A DNA stretch of 64,000 nt from contig JAWPGT010000037.1 of NCBI GenBank assembly GCA_034638255.1, positions 124,001 through 188,000 on the forward strand. The letters are read 5' to 3'. The position numbers were made by a program, and so were the translations under genes. Position 1 is the stretch's first letter, and every line of letters starts with the position of its first letter. The stretch comes from Coprinus comatus. Taxonomy: Eukaryota > Basidiomycota > Agaricomycetes > Agaricales > Agaricaceae. Under the pieces are notes generated by a model. The model was not told where the DNA came from. It made no database searches and saw only the letters and a program-made list of their open reading frames with translations. Of the stretch, positions 37,869 to 48,158 are shown one piece after another.

Positions 37869-39477
37869 GTCGGCGGGTGGTTGGTAATTCTAGGTGAATA
37901 GGTTTTCCGTCGATTATTCTTACACAACCCTCATAGAAAACCATCCGACAAAGCTCTTCGCTAAAAGTGAAAGCACCGAGTTCATATGATCCACGTACAA
38001 AGTCAAATCTTTGGACCCGAAACACGGCATGAGTTCCATCAGAATCCCACTCATAATGAATGATACTATTCTAGAGTAGTGTAACACGACTGTGGTTGAA
38101 GGACTACAATGCATATGACAGATCCGAAACGAGTACGCTTTGTATTTGCCCAGCATCGCCACGGTAAACTTCTCTGGGTCATTATGGGGGCTATATATTC
38201 CTTTGAATTTGGATTCCGCAAATAGGACTATGCGTGTTGTATGAGGAGAACGATAGGGTGGTGAGATACACAAATCGTTCACAGCCGGCACGACTATGCT
38301 GAACATAGTTGTTGACTTCCTTGGGTTTGTACGAATCATGGGAAGGGATAATAGTAAAAAAAACTCTAGCGAATTGTGTGTGTGCCCCACGAAGCAGAAG
38401 GTGGTGATGAAAGACAAGAACTGTCAGAAGGCTAAAGGGTTGTTCTCAATCAATCTACATCAAATGAAGAACTCGCCTGTGGGGGTCCTACACAACTAGG
38501 GTCTTGCAATACTGTGTGAGGTGCTTCCTCGTCATCACAGGTAAGAACATCCTCATAATGAAACATTCGAATTCCTCTAGCTTTCTTCGTGGTATACCGA
38601 TCAACGTAATAATGGTCATTCAATGACGCAGAATAACAAGGCCTAGGGGAGGAAAGGCTTGAAATATGTTTTGCAACGAGGTTAGCATCAGTTCCATGGC
38701 CAACTAGATCGACTTGATATATGTCGATGGATGATGGTTTTCGTCGTTCGTCTGTAGAACGTAAGCCATAGTAGCAACGGACGAAATAAATGTATACGTT
38801 ACCTGTCACCGAAATCCGAAAAGATAGTTGCTGTTTTGAATAGTCAACCCAAAATGCATAGAGATTGCGATTCTGCTTTCTGCGAAGGCTGATTAACTCC
38901 TGACAATTTCGTTCTGGGCCGTCTAGGTCGATGTGGTAGATAAATACGGCATAAGTAGAGACTATCAACCACCAACCACTAGGTGTAATGCGACAAAACA
39001 GAATTTTACTCTCATCATTGAGGCGACATTTCTGACGAAGGGACCTAGAGTGATCTATCGTTTTCCACGACACGGATGCGTGAATTCGACGCAAGCACCA
39101 TTTCCGTAGTTCTTCTGGTGTATATTCTTCTAACTCTTCTTCCAGTTTGGCACCCATCGTATCTTCCAGTTCGCGCGCTACATTATATCATACTTGGTGA
39201 GAATTAATCAAATCACAAAAGAACTTGGAAGTCTAATGAGAATATATATAAATTCGCCACATAATACACGACAAACACTTACCATTTTAAGTGATAACAT
39301 GCTGTCCCAGTCGAGATACGTGGTAACCCTTCGAAGCACTTCCGCGAGTAAGGACTCGATAGCAACAGTCCCACATTTCCAATTTATCAAGCGGAGAGCT
39401 TTAATGAAAGGAAGTAAGAGAATATGGAGATATTCAAGCTAGCGTAATCTTCGCGGTTGAGAACGGCAGTTGGGCAT
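37840..39477 (-). pseudogene. F-box protein gene B of a tandem pair, frame-broken
   Basis: A paralogue of gene A directly upstream of it. It reads LINWKCGTVAIESLLAEVLRR, then VTTYLDWDSMLSLKM (F-box). After an intron with a GTAAGT donor come KLEEELEEYTPEELRKWCL, then CRITPSGWWLIVSTYAVFIY, HIDLDGPERNCQELI, FWVDYSKQQLSFRISVTG, IYQVDLVGHGTDANLVAKH, RIVLFAESKFKGIYSPHNDP and a tail FDFVRGSYELGAFTFSEELC. The in-frame ATG at 39477 is followed by a TAG at about 39439 that gene A lacks, and the phase changes near 38075. The tail runs without a stop into the F-box of gene A. Confidence 0.6.
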
Positions 39478-39507
39478 GGAGAGTGGGCAGGGCAGGGGCA
39501 AGAGGGT

Positions 39508-39576
39508 AATATCCTATATCCTATATCCTATATCCTATATCATATATCATATACTAGCGGGATACCCGCTAGTTTA
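39508..39576. repeat. Heptanucleotide microsatellite with an adjoining perfect hairpin
   Basis: About six copies of a 7-bp unit (ATATCCT, drifting to ATATCAT) are followed immediately by a palindrome, ACTAGCGGG-ATA-CCCGCTAGT, which is a 9-bp perfect stem with a 3-nt loop near 39552-39573. It lies between F-box gene B and the next + strand relic. Confidence 0.85.
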
Positions 39577-39596
39577 GTAAAATCCAAAAAGAACAA

Positions 39597-40850
39597 GTGG
39601 ATCATCTCGTAAAGACAGAACTTCCCACACACTTTAAATGCCCTAGTGGACCTCCATTAACAGACGAAGCTGTAGAAGAAATACACGAACACTTTCGTGA
39701 TACTGCTGGTATCGACAAATCACCAGTAAGTCAATCATGGTATCGCTTAGCAAAGGGCTCGGACTCACTACGTATAGGATAAAAATGCATCATTGGCCTT
39801 AATCGATAGTTTCAGCTTGAAAATAGAGAAATTTCTTTCACATTATACCTACATAACTCGTCATAAAGAGTGACGCCTATCGGCACTCAGCAAGGACTCT
39901 ACTCCTCTTGAAATCACCCATGAAGTGCAGCAACGAGAACTACTATCCAACTGTCGAAATACCCGGAGCAGGACTTGTATCCGACCCCCCACTCATTATA
40001 CCCTATTCCTCACTGGTAGCGTTGATTATGGATTTGTCACCACCACCCCTCCTCTATCGGTTGATAAAGACTTGAAAGATGTACTTGAGCATGAGATAGA
40101 CTCACGGAGGATATATTCATTTCGGTATCTAATTGAAGGAACATGTACGTGAGCTGAACTTGAAAAAGCCTGCAAAGAGTTGACAGCCGAGTTTGCATTC
40201 ATAAAGAAGAATCCTGAGAAGGTTAAGCACGATATATGCTTCCTAGAAGCCAAACGACTTGATACGCACATACAAGGTAAAGTATAAACATCCGTCATAT
40301 GACCACAATTTTGATTGATATGATGAACATATCTTAGAGGAGGATGATCAGGTCTCAAAATTCAAAAGGTTAACGTTCAGCGGCAAAGGATTTCAGGACG
40401 TTGTTGCACAAGTTGAAACATATCGACCTGCTGCTGGAATCTTGAGCTCTGTGTCAAGTGATCTTGACGACATAAAGAAGTTTATAAAGTACGTGTATTC
40501 TTCCTTCACATTGGTCGAATATGGGGTCACCTTTCTACTAGAAAGCAAAGCAGATCTTCGAGAAGATCTCCAAAACTGCGGCTGCAAAACGTAACTGTGA
40601 CAAAAGGAGGTTAATGGACCACCTAGAACAGGTGATTGGTCAATGTTTGCCTGCCATGTAAGTCTGATCCATTTTTTCTCTGGTACGTTTGCGATCTGAC
40701 ATGGAGATATCTGGATCAACAGTGGGAAGGGAGATGGATTGCAGAAATTTGTCTTAACTAATAGTCAGGACCGGATCTTTGGGCTGGTGACCGTCAGGAA
40801 CAGCCAAAGGATATGCCAGCACAACAAGGTTTTCCATTCACAATCCTACT
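39597..40850 (+). pseudogene. Unidentified multi-exon gene or relic
   Basis: I do not recognise the family. Several segments join by well-phased GT-AG introns. AELEKACKELTAEFAFIKKN (from about 40153) runs to 40276. A 61-bp intron follows (40277-40337). Next comes SKFKRLTFSGKGFQDVVAQV and ILSSVSSDLDDIKKFIKY, another intron, then KQIFEKISKTAAAKRNCDK and RRLMDHLEQVIGQCLPA, another intron, then GLQKFVLTNSQDRIFGLVTV. Upstream, LKDVLEHEIDSRRIYSFRYL is in the same frame but separated by a TGA near 40150. The mainly helical, Lys-rich character suggests a soluble coiled-coil protein. Its 3' end runs into the lectin duplication arm. Either a gene with an unrecognised splice or a single-lesion relic. 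Confidence 0.35.
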
Positions 40851-40926
40851 AATTCACTACTATTTCCATTTCACGTCATCATCTGAGACTACTAACTCTG
40901 ATATACCACTACTTCGAGTCGACTCC

Positions 40927-41493
40927 TCAAGCTGGAACAAAGTTCCACTGGAAGGCAGGATCATCCATCTCGAAGTTGTTATCCATCACAGCCGGAGACC
41001 CGGCGGTATTTCCTCCAGTAAGATGAACCCTAGGATCATACGTTCCAAGGAACCCTCCCGGACTATAAGCCCACATTTGATTGATACTAGCAGGTATTTC
41101 CCTCCTAGTATTGATAACAACTTGAGTTCCTGGTGGAATGTGACCTCCTCCTTCTGTAAACTTCCGTCAGAATATGTTGTAAAAGATTAATGATAAATTG
41201 ATAAACCTACCAAAGCCAGGAACCTCGAGGACAAGACCAGAAGCAACACTGATTATGAATCTATTTTCATGACGCCAAAGTTGATTTCTGGTTTGAGGAT
41301 TGTTGCGAGTCCAAACGATTACAGGCGAACCAGGCTATGTAGTAGCGATACCAGTAAAGAACGTCAGTCACAGTGCGAATGGTAAGATAGTAGTGGTAGC
41401 ATTTACTGTAGTGGAACTGCCTGAGACGTCAAGGACTAAGTCAGAGGCAACGTTGACAATGTAAAAGTTTCCATCAGGGAATCCGTGACTCAT
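40927..41493 (-). CDS. Small ricin-B-type beta-trefoil lectin (copy 4), intact
   Basis: Exons 41407-41493, 41211-41334 and 40927-41153 (introns of 72 and 57 bp) give 145 residues without a break. Start and intron positions are identical to copy 3. Visible motifs: FPDGNFYIVNVASDLVLDVSG, RNQLWRHENR, SGLVLEVPGFG, TQVVINTRREIP, INQMWAYSPGG and FQWNFVPA. A single beta-trefoil lectin domain with no signal peptide. Its upstream region is split by a 961-bp element only 14 bp before the ATG. The ancestral promoter is therefore displaced by almost 1 kb, and expression may be lost or rewired. Substitutions relative to copy 3 leave the Q-x-W motifs intact. Confidence 0.85.
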
Positions 41494-41507
41494 TATCGAA
41501 ATTGAAA

Positions 41508-42468
41508 CGTCAGTAAAAATTCTCATGTAATGCCTATGTATATATACTATACAATCTAATACCTACAGCCATACCTACTAGGTCTGGATGGCCTAGTAGG
41601 TTTGGGAATGCCTATGTATGTCTAGTTTTGAATTCAGGCCTGGTAGACCTACTAGGTAACTCATACACTACAATAACTACTGTGTTTTATCATACCTATA
41701 TATATATCATAATACATGAGATTTGGCTTGGACAATGATAAAAAGGTACCCTCAGTTTCGACATCTTCCAGATGTTCAATGAATTTTTCTATGATATTAT
41801 ATTCAACTATATTATTTATATTTAAATTATATTACAAATTATTAATTTAATGTATTACAACAACTGTGGTTTGAACCTACGCTCTTGGGAAGTCTACATA
41901 TAATATATAAATGATGCTAAAACCGTTGGACTAAATAAGAGACGTTTTCATTAATCTTTAATCTAATATCAACTTTTCCAACTCCATGTTTGCATCTCTA
42001 TTGCTCCCTACCCAACTCCCGAGTCTGTTGATGCATTGTAATACCTTATATGCTTCCCCAACATCCCCTTTGTAAAATAGAAGATCCTAGTAATAAACTA
42101 CACTAGTGTGACATTAATCATATAATATTTAATGAATACATACACATACCTACACATACCTACACCATACCTACTAGGTATTGATGTAGGTATTGGAAAT
42201 ATGTACTATGGATGAGAATATCTACTACATGTGGCTCATGCATGGTACACAGCTACCAGCCATGCTGCAGGCATCAACGCCACCTAACACAGATCTTGCC
42301 AGGTATGTTAAGATCTAGTATACTTCACAAATACATACAAAAAGAAAATAGTTTTCTACAGGCATATGACATACCTACCAAAAATTAAACCTAGCGTACA
42401 TAAACATGTAAAATAACTAGTATGTATTACAGGCCTGTACAGGCCTTTCTTTCAGATTTTTACTGACG
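41508..42468. mobile_element. Non-autonomous TIR element, 961 bp (CGTCAG family, copy B)
   Basis: Both ends are inverted copies of CGTCAGTAAAAAT (13 bp perfect). Comparison with duplication arm 1 shows the empty site and a 2-bp duplication (AA on the + strand). The interior is A+T-rich and non-coding. It holds several copies of a CCTACTAGG / CCTAGTAGG palindromic word (near 41575, 41605, 41660 and 42172) that could be protein-binding sites. It was inserted 14 bp upstream of the lectin copy 4 start codon. Confidence 0.85.
41860..41945 (-). other. tRNA-like Pol III promoter pair inside element B
   Basis: On the minus strand, A-box-like TAGTCCAACGG at 41923-41933 and B-box-like GGTTCAAACCA at 41867-41877, with 56 nt between starts. 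The position is about 62% along the element read from its right end, the same as in element A read from its left end. No complete cloverleaf could be folded by eye. Confidence 0.3.
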
Positions 42469-43711
42469 AAGATGGGTTTTAAAGCTGTTGAACAACTTGA
42501 GGTTTTTGGTGGGACTTTGGCTGTCTTTTATACACCAGCTATGTTACCTTACATGTACATGAGAAAATGACCTCTGAGTCTAGTTCCGAGTTGGTACAAA
42601 ATTCTCAAAGAAGAACGGACTTGAAGCCGTTCAACGGCAGTAGTATTCGGTTTCTTGAGACTGTTCCAAGTTTCCTGTCCACTTTGGCAAGTCTAATGAT
42701 TGATGAAATGTAATGCGAGAAGGTATGCCAAGAGTGAGGGTGACTCAGTACTTTTGTAATTTTGTCGAAGTCGGAGCATTTAATTTTAGCTCAATTTATC
42801 TTGCTGGGATAGCGATGACTTCAGGTCCAGAGTATCAAAAAGCTTCATTATGGAATATATGTTATCACATGAGAAGGCTCAGTACTCAGTCATGGCCGCC
42901 GTTGGTAGTTACATGTACTATCTTTGTCGTCAATCCTGTGGTAGCTATTTTAAGCCCCGCCCCAGTTCGGGAGCCTTCATACAACACAAAACATTCAACT
43001 GGGAAAGAAAATGTGAGTGGGGTTATTAGAGAACAAAAATGAAAAGAGTATACTATGAGGAAGGTGTCAATTTTGTAGGCACTAAGTTTGTAGGAGACTC
43101 ACCTTACAACTACTTTTCCCTTCAGGATGTTTGTAAGTCCAAACCCTTACCCACACTGTCAGCAAGTAGCATATCTTCCAAGTATAAGTATTCCACAAAT
43201 ATACTGCGGTGGTATTAACGTACTTCTAGTAATGACATATCAGTGTTTCAGCAAGCACTGTAACCTCTACACACTGCTCCGGTGATACTGTTCGGTGATT
43301 GGACGCCAAATAAGAATCGGATAGGTGGACCGAAGAATATTAAGAGTGCGCTTTTTTCTCGAAGCATAGTACCAGAATTCGAAAAACAATGAGACAGCTC
43401 ATATGACCATCTTAGCAGTGAGATAATTCTCCTTCTCTAGTATTCTGTACTCCCAGAGTCCCTTAAATGCGTGAATTATTATCCGGTGAGCAAGGCCTGG
43501 GCCAAAATAAAATGGTCAGGAACGAGCTAAACTGGAAGAAACATGATCACACTCACTTTTATACCTTCTGCACTTATTTTCATCCATCTTTGGTCCCTTT
43601 GGATGAGACAGGTAGCTTGGAAAATGTTTCAACCAAGCGGAAACCTCTGAATAATCAACCTTTGTATCATGTAAGGAATCTGATTTCTCATTGAAGAATG
43701 CTTTACTGTCT

Positions 43712-43790
43712 AGCCTGGTTCACTTGTCATCGTCTATAGTCGCAACGATCCCCAAAGCAGGCATCAGCTTTGGGCTGCTCAGGAGGGCAC
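43712..43790 (+). pseudogene. Ricin-B-type lectin exon-2 fragment (copy 7)
   Basis: Reads GSLVIVYSRNDPQSRHQLW on the + strand, which matches the start of exon 2 of copies 3 and 4 (GSRVIVYTRNNPQTRNQLW). It breaks off into unrelated sequence within a few codons. It abuts the outer end of duplication arm 2. Confidence 0.65.
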
Positions 43791-44512
43791 GAGGTAGAAT
43801 TTGGACGCAGCTTTTGGTGAAACATTGTTGCTATTTTCCTGTTCTCTGTTATTTTTAGACTTAGGCGCTAACTAATTTCAGTTATACCATCTAACTAATA
43901 TGTTCTTACTGATATGATTTAATCCATAACTTATAGATACATAAACATAAACATATACATTAGGTCTTTGGTTATGTCGTCCTCAGCAATGTTGAATGGT
44001 GATGACTCAACGTGAGAGTGCCAAGAAGTAGAAATGGGTGAGTTTCAGTGGTCTACAAATAGAATGACATCTGGTGACTACTGACACACAGTATGGAACG
44101 AGTTTTACTACAAACATAGCGTAATGGTAAGTGCTGAAGACCATTTCATGACCGTTTCTCGGTTTCAGGGTCTGTTATAATGAGTTTCTCAGCAACATTC
44201 TCTTGGGATAATAGAACCTTTTATTTTCACGTACCAAGTTTATTGATTCTCAGAAATACTGTCTCGTGGGGAGCAGTTAAGAGCTAGATTTTGTAAAACA
44301 GTATATGCGAGATCACATAAATGTGACAACCAGAATGCCTGGCTGTCGAAGAAAAGAAGTGCATCCGAATAACTTCACCTTCTCTGAGTTCCAATGACAG
44401 CAAGTGTGAGAAGATGTGCATGAACTTCCAGGAAGCCGTCTGCTGTGTAAAAGGGCGACGAAAACGCTACAGAAAATTATCGACTTCACTGTCTTTCTTT
44501 TTATACTTCATC

Positions 44513-45541
44513 ATGAGTTTTCCTATCAGCAATTTCTTCATCCGCAATATTGCAACTGGACTTGTACTTGACGTTTCCGAAGGGGCTACTGATGTATATA
44601 TGTCCTGTCTGATGCCATATGCCTCATTTACTGATAATTCTTTTTTTATGTAGCCTGGGCCCTGGCTCACGAGTAATTTTCTGGAACCGTAATAACACTT
44701 CGGACAACACCAATCAGCTCTGGAGGCACGATAATGGTTTCTTAGTAAGCCGAGCCTCTAATCTCGTACTCGAGGTTCCTGGATATGGTTTGTATCCTTT
44801 TGTAATACGTATCACTATGTTAATGTAGTCCCCAGTGAAATAGAATAAGAAACCACTGAGGACTTACACGCACGAACGTGTATTTAGCAACATGATCACG
44901 TGAGACATATTAATATACATATATGTATAACACCTTGTAACACATATGTGACTATTTTGTTAATCCCTCTTTTTTAACAGGAGGAGGCGGAACTATCGCC
45001 CCGGGTACCAGACTTGTTGTAAACATCAGGAGAGGGGTTCCTAACAACCTCAACCAGTTATGGACGTACGAAGAAAGGTTATTACAACCATTTGACAGGA
45101 GGGTTGCTGTCACTTCTGCAAACCATAGTAATGGTGCAGCACACTGGGTGTCGTTTACCCTTTTTCGTGGGATAAAAGGGTAAAGATATGTCAAAGATAT
45201 TAATAATATCTATAACCATGTCCCATACCTTATATAATACAAGATTTTTAAAATATTATTTAAAAAAAACCCGAAAAACGTAGGTTATGTTTATTTTCTC
45301 CAATATCTTTAAAATATATTTCACCATATAAGGCATGGGACATGGTTATAGATATTATTAATATCTTTGACATATCTTTACCCTTTTATCCCACGAAAAA
45401 GGGTAAGCGACACCCAGTGGCAGCTGTGGTAGACTCATACCAGCCCGGGAATCCAGATTTCATGTGGAGCTTCGACATACTTGGGAGTGTAGCAGAAGTT
45501 GATTCTCAGCATGGTGCAGGAGTCGCTGTAGATAATGCATA
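44513..45541 (+). pseudogene. Ricin-B-type lectin (copy 5), split by a MITE
   Basis: From ATG 44513: FPISNFFIRNIATGLVLDVSE, then an exon with NQLWRHDNGFLVSRASNLVL and EVPGYG (to 44787), then from 44981 APGTRLVVNIRRGVP, LNQLWTYEERLLQPFDRRVAV. The third exon is interrupted at 45142 by a 278-bp inverted-repeat element. The missing end (VVDSYQPGNPDFMWSF) resumes right after it, in frame once the element and one GCA copy are discounted. The first intron junction is not clean. Intron 2 is 193 bp instead of 57, with an extra imperfect inverted repeat near 44827-44862. With the element in place, translation runs into element sequence and stops, so the gene is probably non-functional. Confidence 0.75.
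45142..45419. mobile_element. CACTA-like MITE, 278 bp, with about 94-bp TIRs
   Basis: The terminal inverted repeats begin CACTGGGTGTCG and continue for about 94 bp with only two mismatches. They are separated by about 90 bp of A+T-rich DNA. The element is flanked by GCA on both sides (45139-45141 and 45420-45422), a 3-bp target duplication. A CACTG start plus a 3-bp duplication points to a CACTA/EnSpm-type non-autonomous element. The near-identical arms suggest a young insertion. It could fold into one long hairpin. Confidence 0.9.
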
Positions 45542-45887
45542 ATGGTACTACTTGTTAGGTTTCGTCGGCCCAAGGGTTCTCCCAGGCTGAGTACTCAGAA
45601 TTTGCAACAAGTTTGTTTCGGAGAAGTTGCTTCAAGGTGGTGCAGATGCAGTAGACTGTAAGAAAATAAGAGCCTGAACGCCAACGTGACTCAGTTACTA
45701 AAACTTGAATTTTTGAAACCTTAATATCATTTCTCAAATTCCCATCGATGCGCGTCACGACTCAAGTACTCACCCATCGAGGTAGCTCAACATTATCCTG
45801 TCCATGCTGAATAATTAACTCAGGGCTTAGAAGTTAGGAGTTACTTTTACTATACAAATCTGATCTATTTCATAATCGAACGCGCTA

Positions 45888-47156
45888 TTAATCAGAAGGC
45901 ATTCGTACAAATTTTGGACCTGCTCCGAAATAGACTTCTGGCCCCATCCATCTCATTATTACTCCTGCCTGCTCAGCAACTGCTTCCCCTGGCCAATCAC
46001 AGAGAGACGGTCTAACATAATTTCCGTACTGCCATGTAAACCGACTGAAACAACGGGCTCTATTTAGAGCAACTGCGAATTCGATACCCTGTGGGTATCG
46101 ACAGAGATTCATGTGACATGTTCTCAGCGCCAACACCTTGAGGGCTGGAAACTTGTCAGCTAGAAATACTACCGCTTTGAGAAAGTCCTCTCCGTTGTCC
46201 CAGAAATCTAGTCCTAGGTATCGAATAGTTGTACTGCATGGTGCTCCATTGAGGGACTGAATTAATCCTAGCGCGTAGGGCTCCCAACATTCGAAAATTT
46301 CTATTGCATTTGCGGCCTTCAAGAACTCCCGAAAACCTGTTGGTCGACGTGCGTTCATCCAAACCAATTTTTTTAGATTTGGAAATTTAAACTTCGTCAC
46401 AACTTCATTCCATTCACCCATACAATCATATTTGGCAGGGTCCCAACGAAATGTATGCAGCTTCTCCCTCGTAGCACCACTTTCGTGAATCAAGTTCTTC
46501 AAATAGGCCACGGTCCAAGTTGTTGGTAAGCTGTTTTCAATACAATACATTTCGGCCAATGATGGACATTGTAGCAATAGCTGGATGCATTGATCAACGG
46601 GGAGTTGATACACTCGGATGGTCGTAAGTCCTTCCCACATAAGATTCATCTCGTACATACGATACTGTCTCGGGGGAATAGGAGGAGATACTGAACATAT
46701 CAATGTTACAATACTGAATGGAATACTGAAGCTCGACAGTAGTATTTTAGGGGAGATGTTGATGAAAAGTGATTTCAGGTTTGGTAGGGGTGTTTTTTGG
46801 CACAGCCGGAGCCAATTGAGACCCACTACGCTGTTTAAAGAAATTGTAAGCCACTCCACTCGACATCCATGCTTCGCGAAAACGATATCGAGGATCCTGG
46901 GATACTTCAGGATATGTGGCCGGAAATGAATTGCGAGTGGTACATGCTTCGAGTATACACAGCACATATTTACATATTCTTCTGTGTCTTCATGGATATC
47001 AATGAAGGACCAAAATTTCGGGAGGGATAAAGCGACGTCTCTCCAGTGTCTACAGACAGATGCGAGGTGTAACATTCGGCGGGGGTGGAGTTTTTGAGTG
47101 TCCTCAGCAAAGATTTCCTCGAGGATATCGAGCGGGAGTGCAGCGGCGTTAACCAT
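45888..47156 (-). CDS. F-box protein, intact single exon
   Basis: A 422-residue frame starting at MVNAAALPLDILEEIF. This start is preferred over an upstream non-ATG extension because the relic at 63743 begins at the same point. The F-box occupies residues about 5-50 (LPLDILEEIF, then LHLASVCRHWRDVALSLPKFW, the classic agaric F-box signature). It is followed by a leucine-rich body with recurring short strands and Leu/Trp motifs (LPNLKSLFI, FPNLKKLVWM, FPALKVLALRTC), typical of substrate-binding LRR-like regions. It probably acts as a substrate adaptor of an SCF ubiquitin ligase. The substrate is unknown. No introns, no breaks. Confidence 0.85.
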   Translation of the reverse strand: MVNAAALPLDILEEIFAEDTQKLHPRRMLHLASVCRHWRDVALSLPKFWSFIDIHEDTEEYVNMCCVYSKHVPLAIHFRPHILKYPRILDIVFAKHGCRVEWLTISLNSVVGLNWLRLCQKTPLPNLKSLFINISPKILLSSFSIPFSIVTLICSVSPPIPPRQYRMYEMNLMWEGLTTIRVYQLPVDQCIQLLLQCPSLAEMYCIENSLPTTWTVAYLKNLIHESGATREKLHTFRWDPAKYDCMGEWNEVVTKFKFPNLKKLVWMNARRPTGFREFLKAANAIEIFECWEPYALGLIQSLNGAPCSTTIRYLGLDFWDNGEDFLKAVVFLADKFPALKVLALRTCHMNLCRYPQGIEFAVALNRARCFSRFTWQYGNYVRPSLCDWPGEAVAEQAGVIMRWMGPEVYFGAGPKFVRMPSD

Positions 47157-48158
47157 ATATTGTGATGGTAGTGGCACTTTATGATTTGGGGAAAAGAGGG
47201 GAAGATCGCCTCCCAAATAGAAGTTTATTTATCTGAATATTGATACTGTAATACGCCATATAACAATGGCCTGGGAGACTGGGTAGAAGTACAAGGTGTC
47301 AAATGGAACAATAACAAGAACAAAAAGTGTGTGACGTAACATTTTGGAAATTTTACCTATGTGATTACATTAACTCGTATCCCCCTTCTATTTTGTTCGA
47401 TGGTAGGACTGAAAAGCAGTGTGAGTATTGTTGTACTACAAGCGGTACCATCCCTCTTGAGAGTTTACGGTTGAACAGCCTGTTGAGCTGCTTAAGCTTG
47501 AACATTCGTTGTTACCAGTCACTGTCTCAAAATTGCTTCTAATTATACTAGAGTGGCTTCCTAACTTTTACAAGAATGATGACGGTCGATTCCGATAATG
47601 ATAATTCATGCTAGGTATAAAAATACAGGATAAGCCACTGCGTTCCCAGGACCAGGATAAATGAAAAACGAGAGGGAAAAAATAACAAACAAGGAAAACG
47701 TCCAGTAAAAAAAATAAAATGACAGTATTGTGTCAGCGTATACTTTTACTTTAATTGTATGCAACCCCCCTGTTGAAAAGAAGAAAAGGATACGAACGAC
47801 AGAGGATGATGAATATAAAGTAGATAAAGGGAGTGGTCTGGCTCAAAAGCCCCAATATGAGTAAAATCTCGATGACTTTACCGATTAATCAATCAATTAA
47901 TTACCATTTTACCTATCTCAGATCTTGGAAAGACCTGTAGGAGATGAAGTATTGAAGTTGGATAACTTTCAACCAAAAGCCCGACAACGTTGCTTCCTGT
48001 ATATATATCCTACCACCATTACCGTCTTCTTGTTCTTTTCGGGGTGAGCTTGACAACAGTAGCCCCTAAGTTGAACAGTATCCCGGACCTCCTAATTGTC
48101 ATTATTATCAACACCATTATGTGCCTTAGCTCAAACTTCGATGCTCTATCCCTAATAA
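47157..48158. other. Intergenic, no gene seen
   Basis: About 1 kb between two minus-strand genes: upstream DNA of the F-box gene and 3' flank of the RBR ligase gene. No repeats or conserved frames are recognised. Confidence 0.5.

Larger units (their letters stand above)
40830..43690 (-). repeat. Arm 2 of a large inverted segmental duplication
   Basis: Reverse-complement match to 9585-11515, covering the lectin gene, its 3' flank and about 1.2 kb of upstream DNA. The match is interrupted by the 961-bp element at 41508-42468, which is absent from arm 1. Arm 1 therefore shows the pre-insertion state and fixes the insertion point. Confidence 0.85.
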
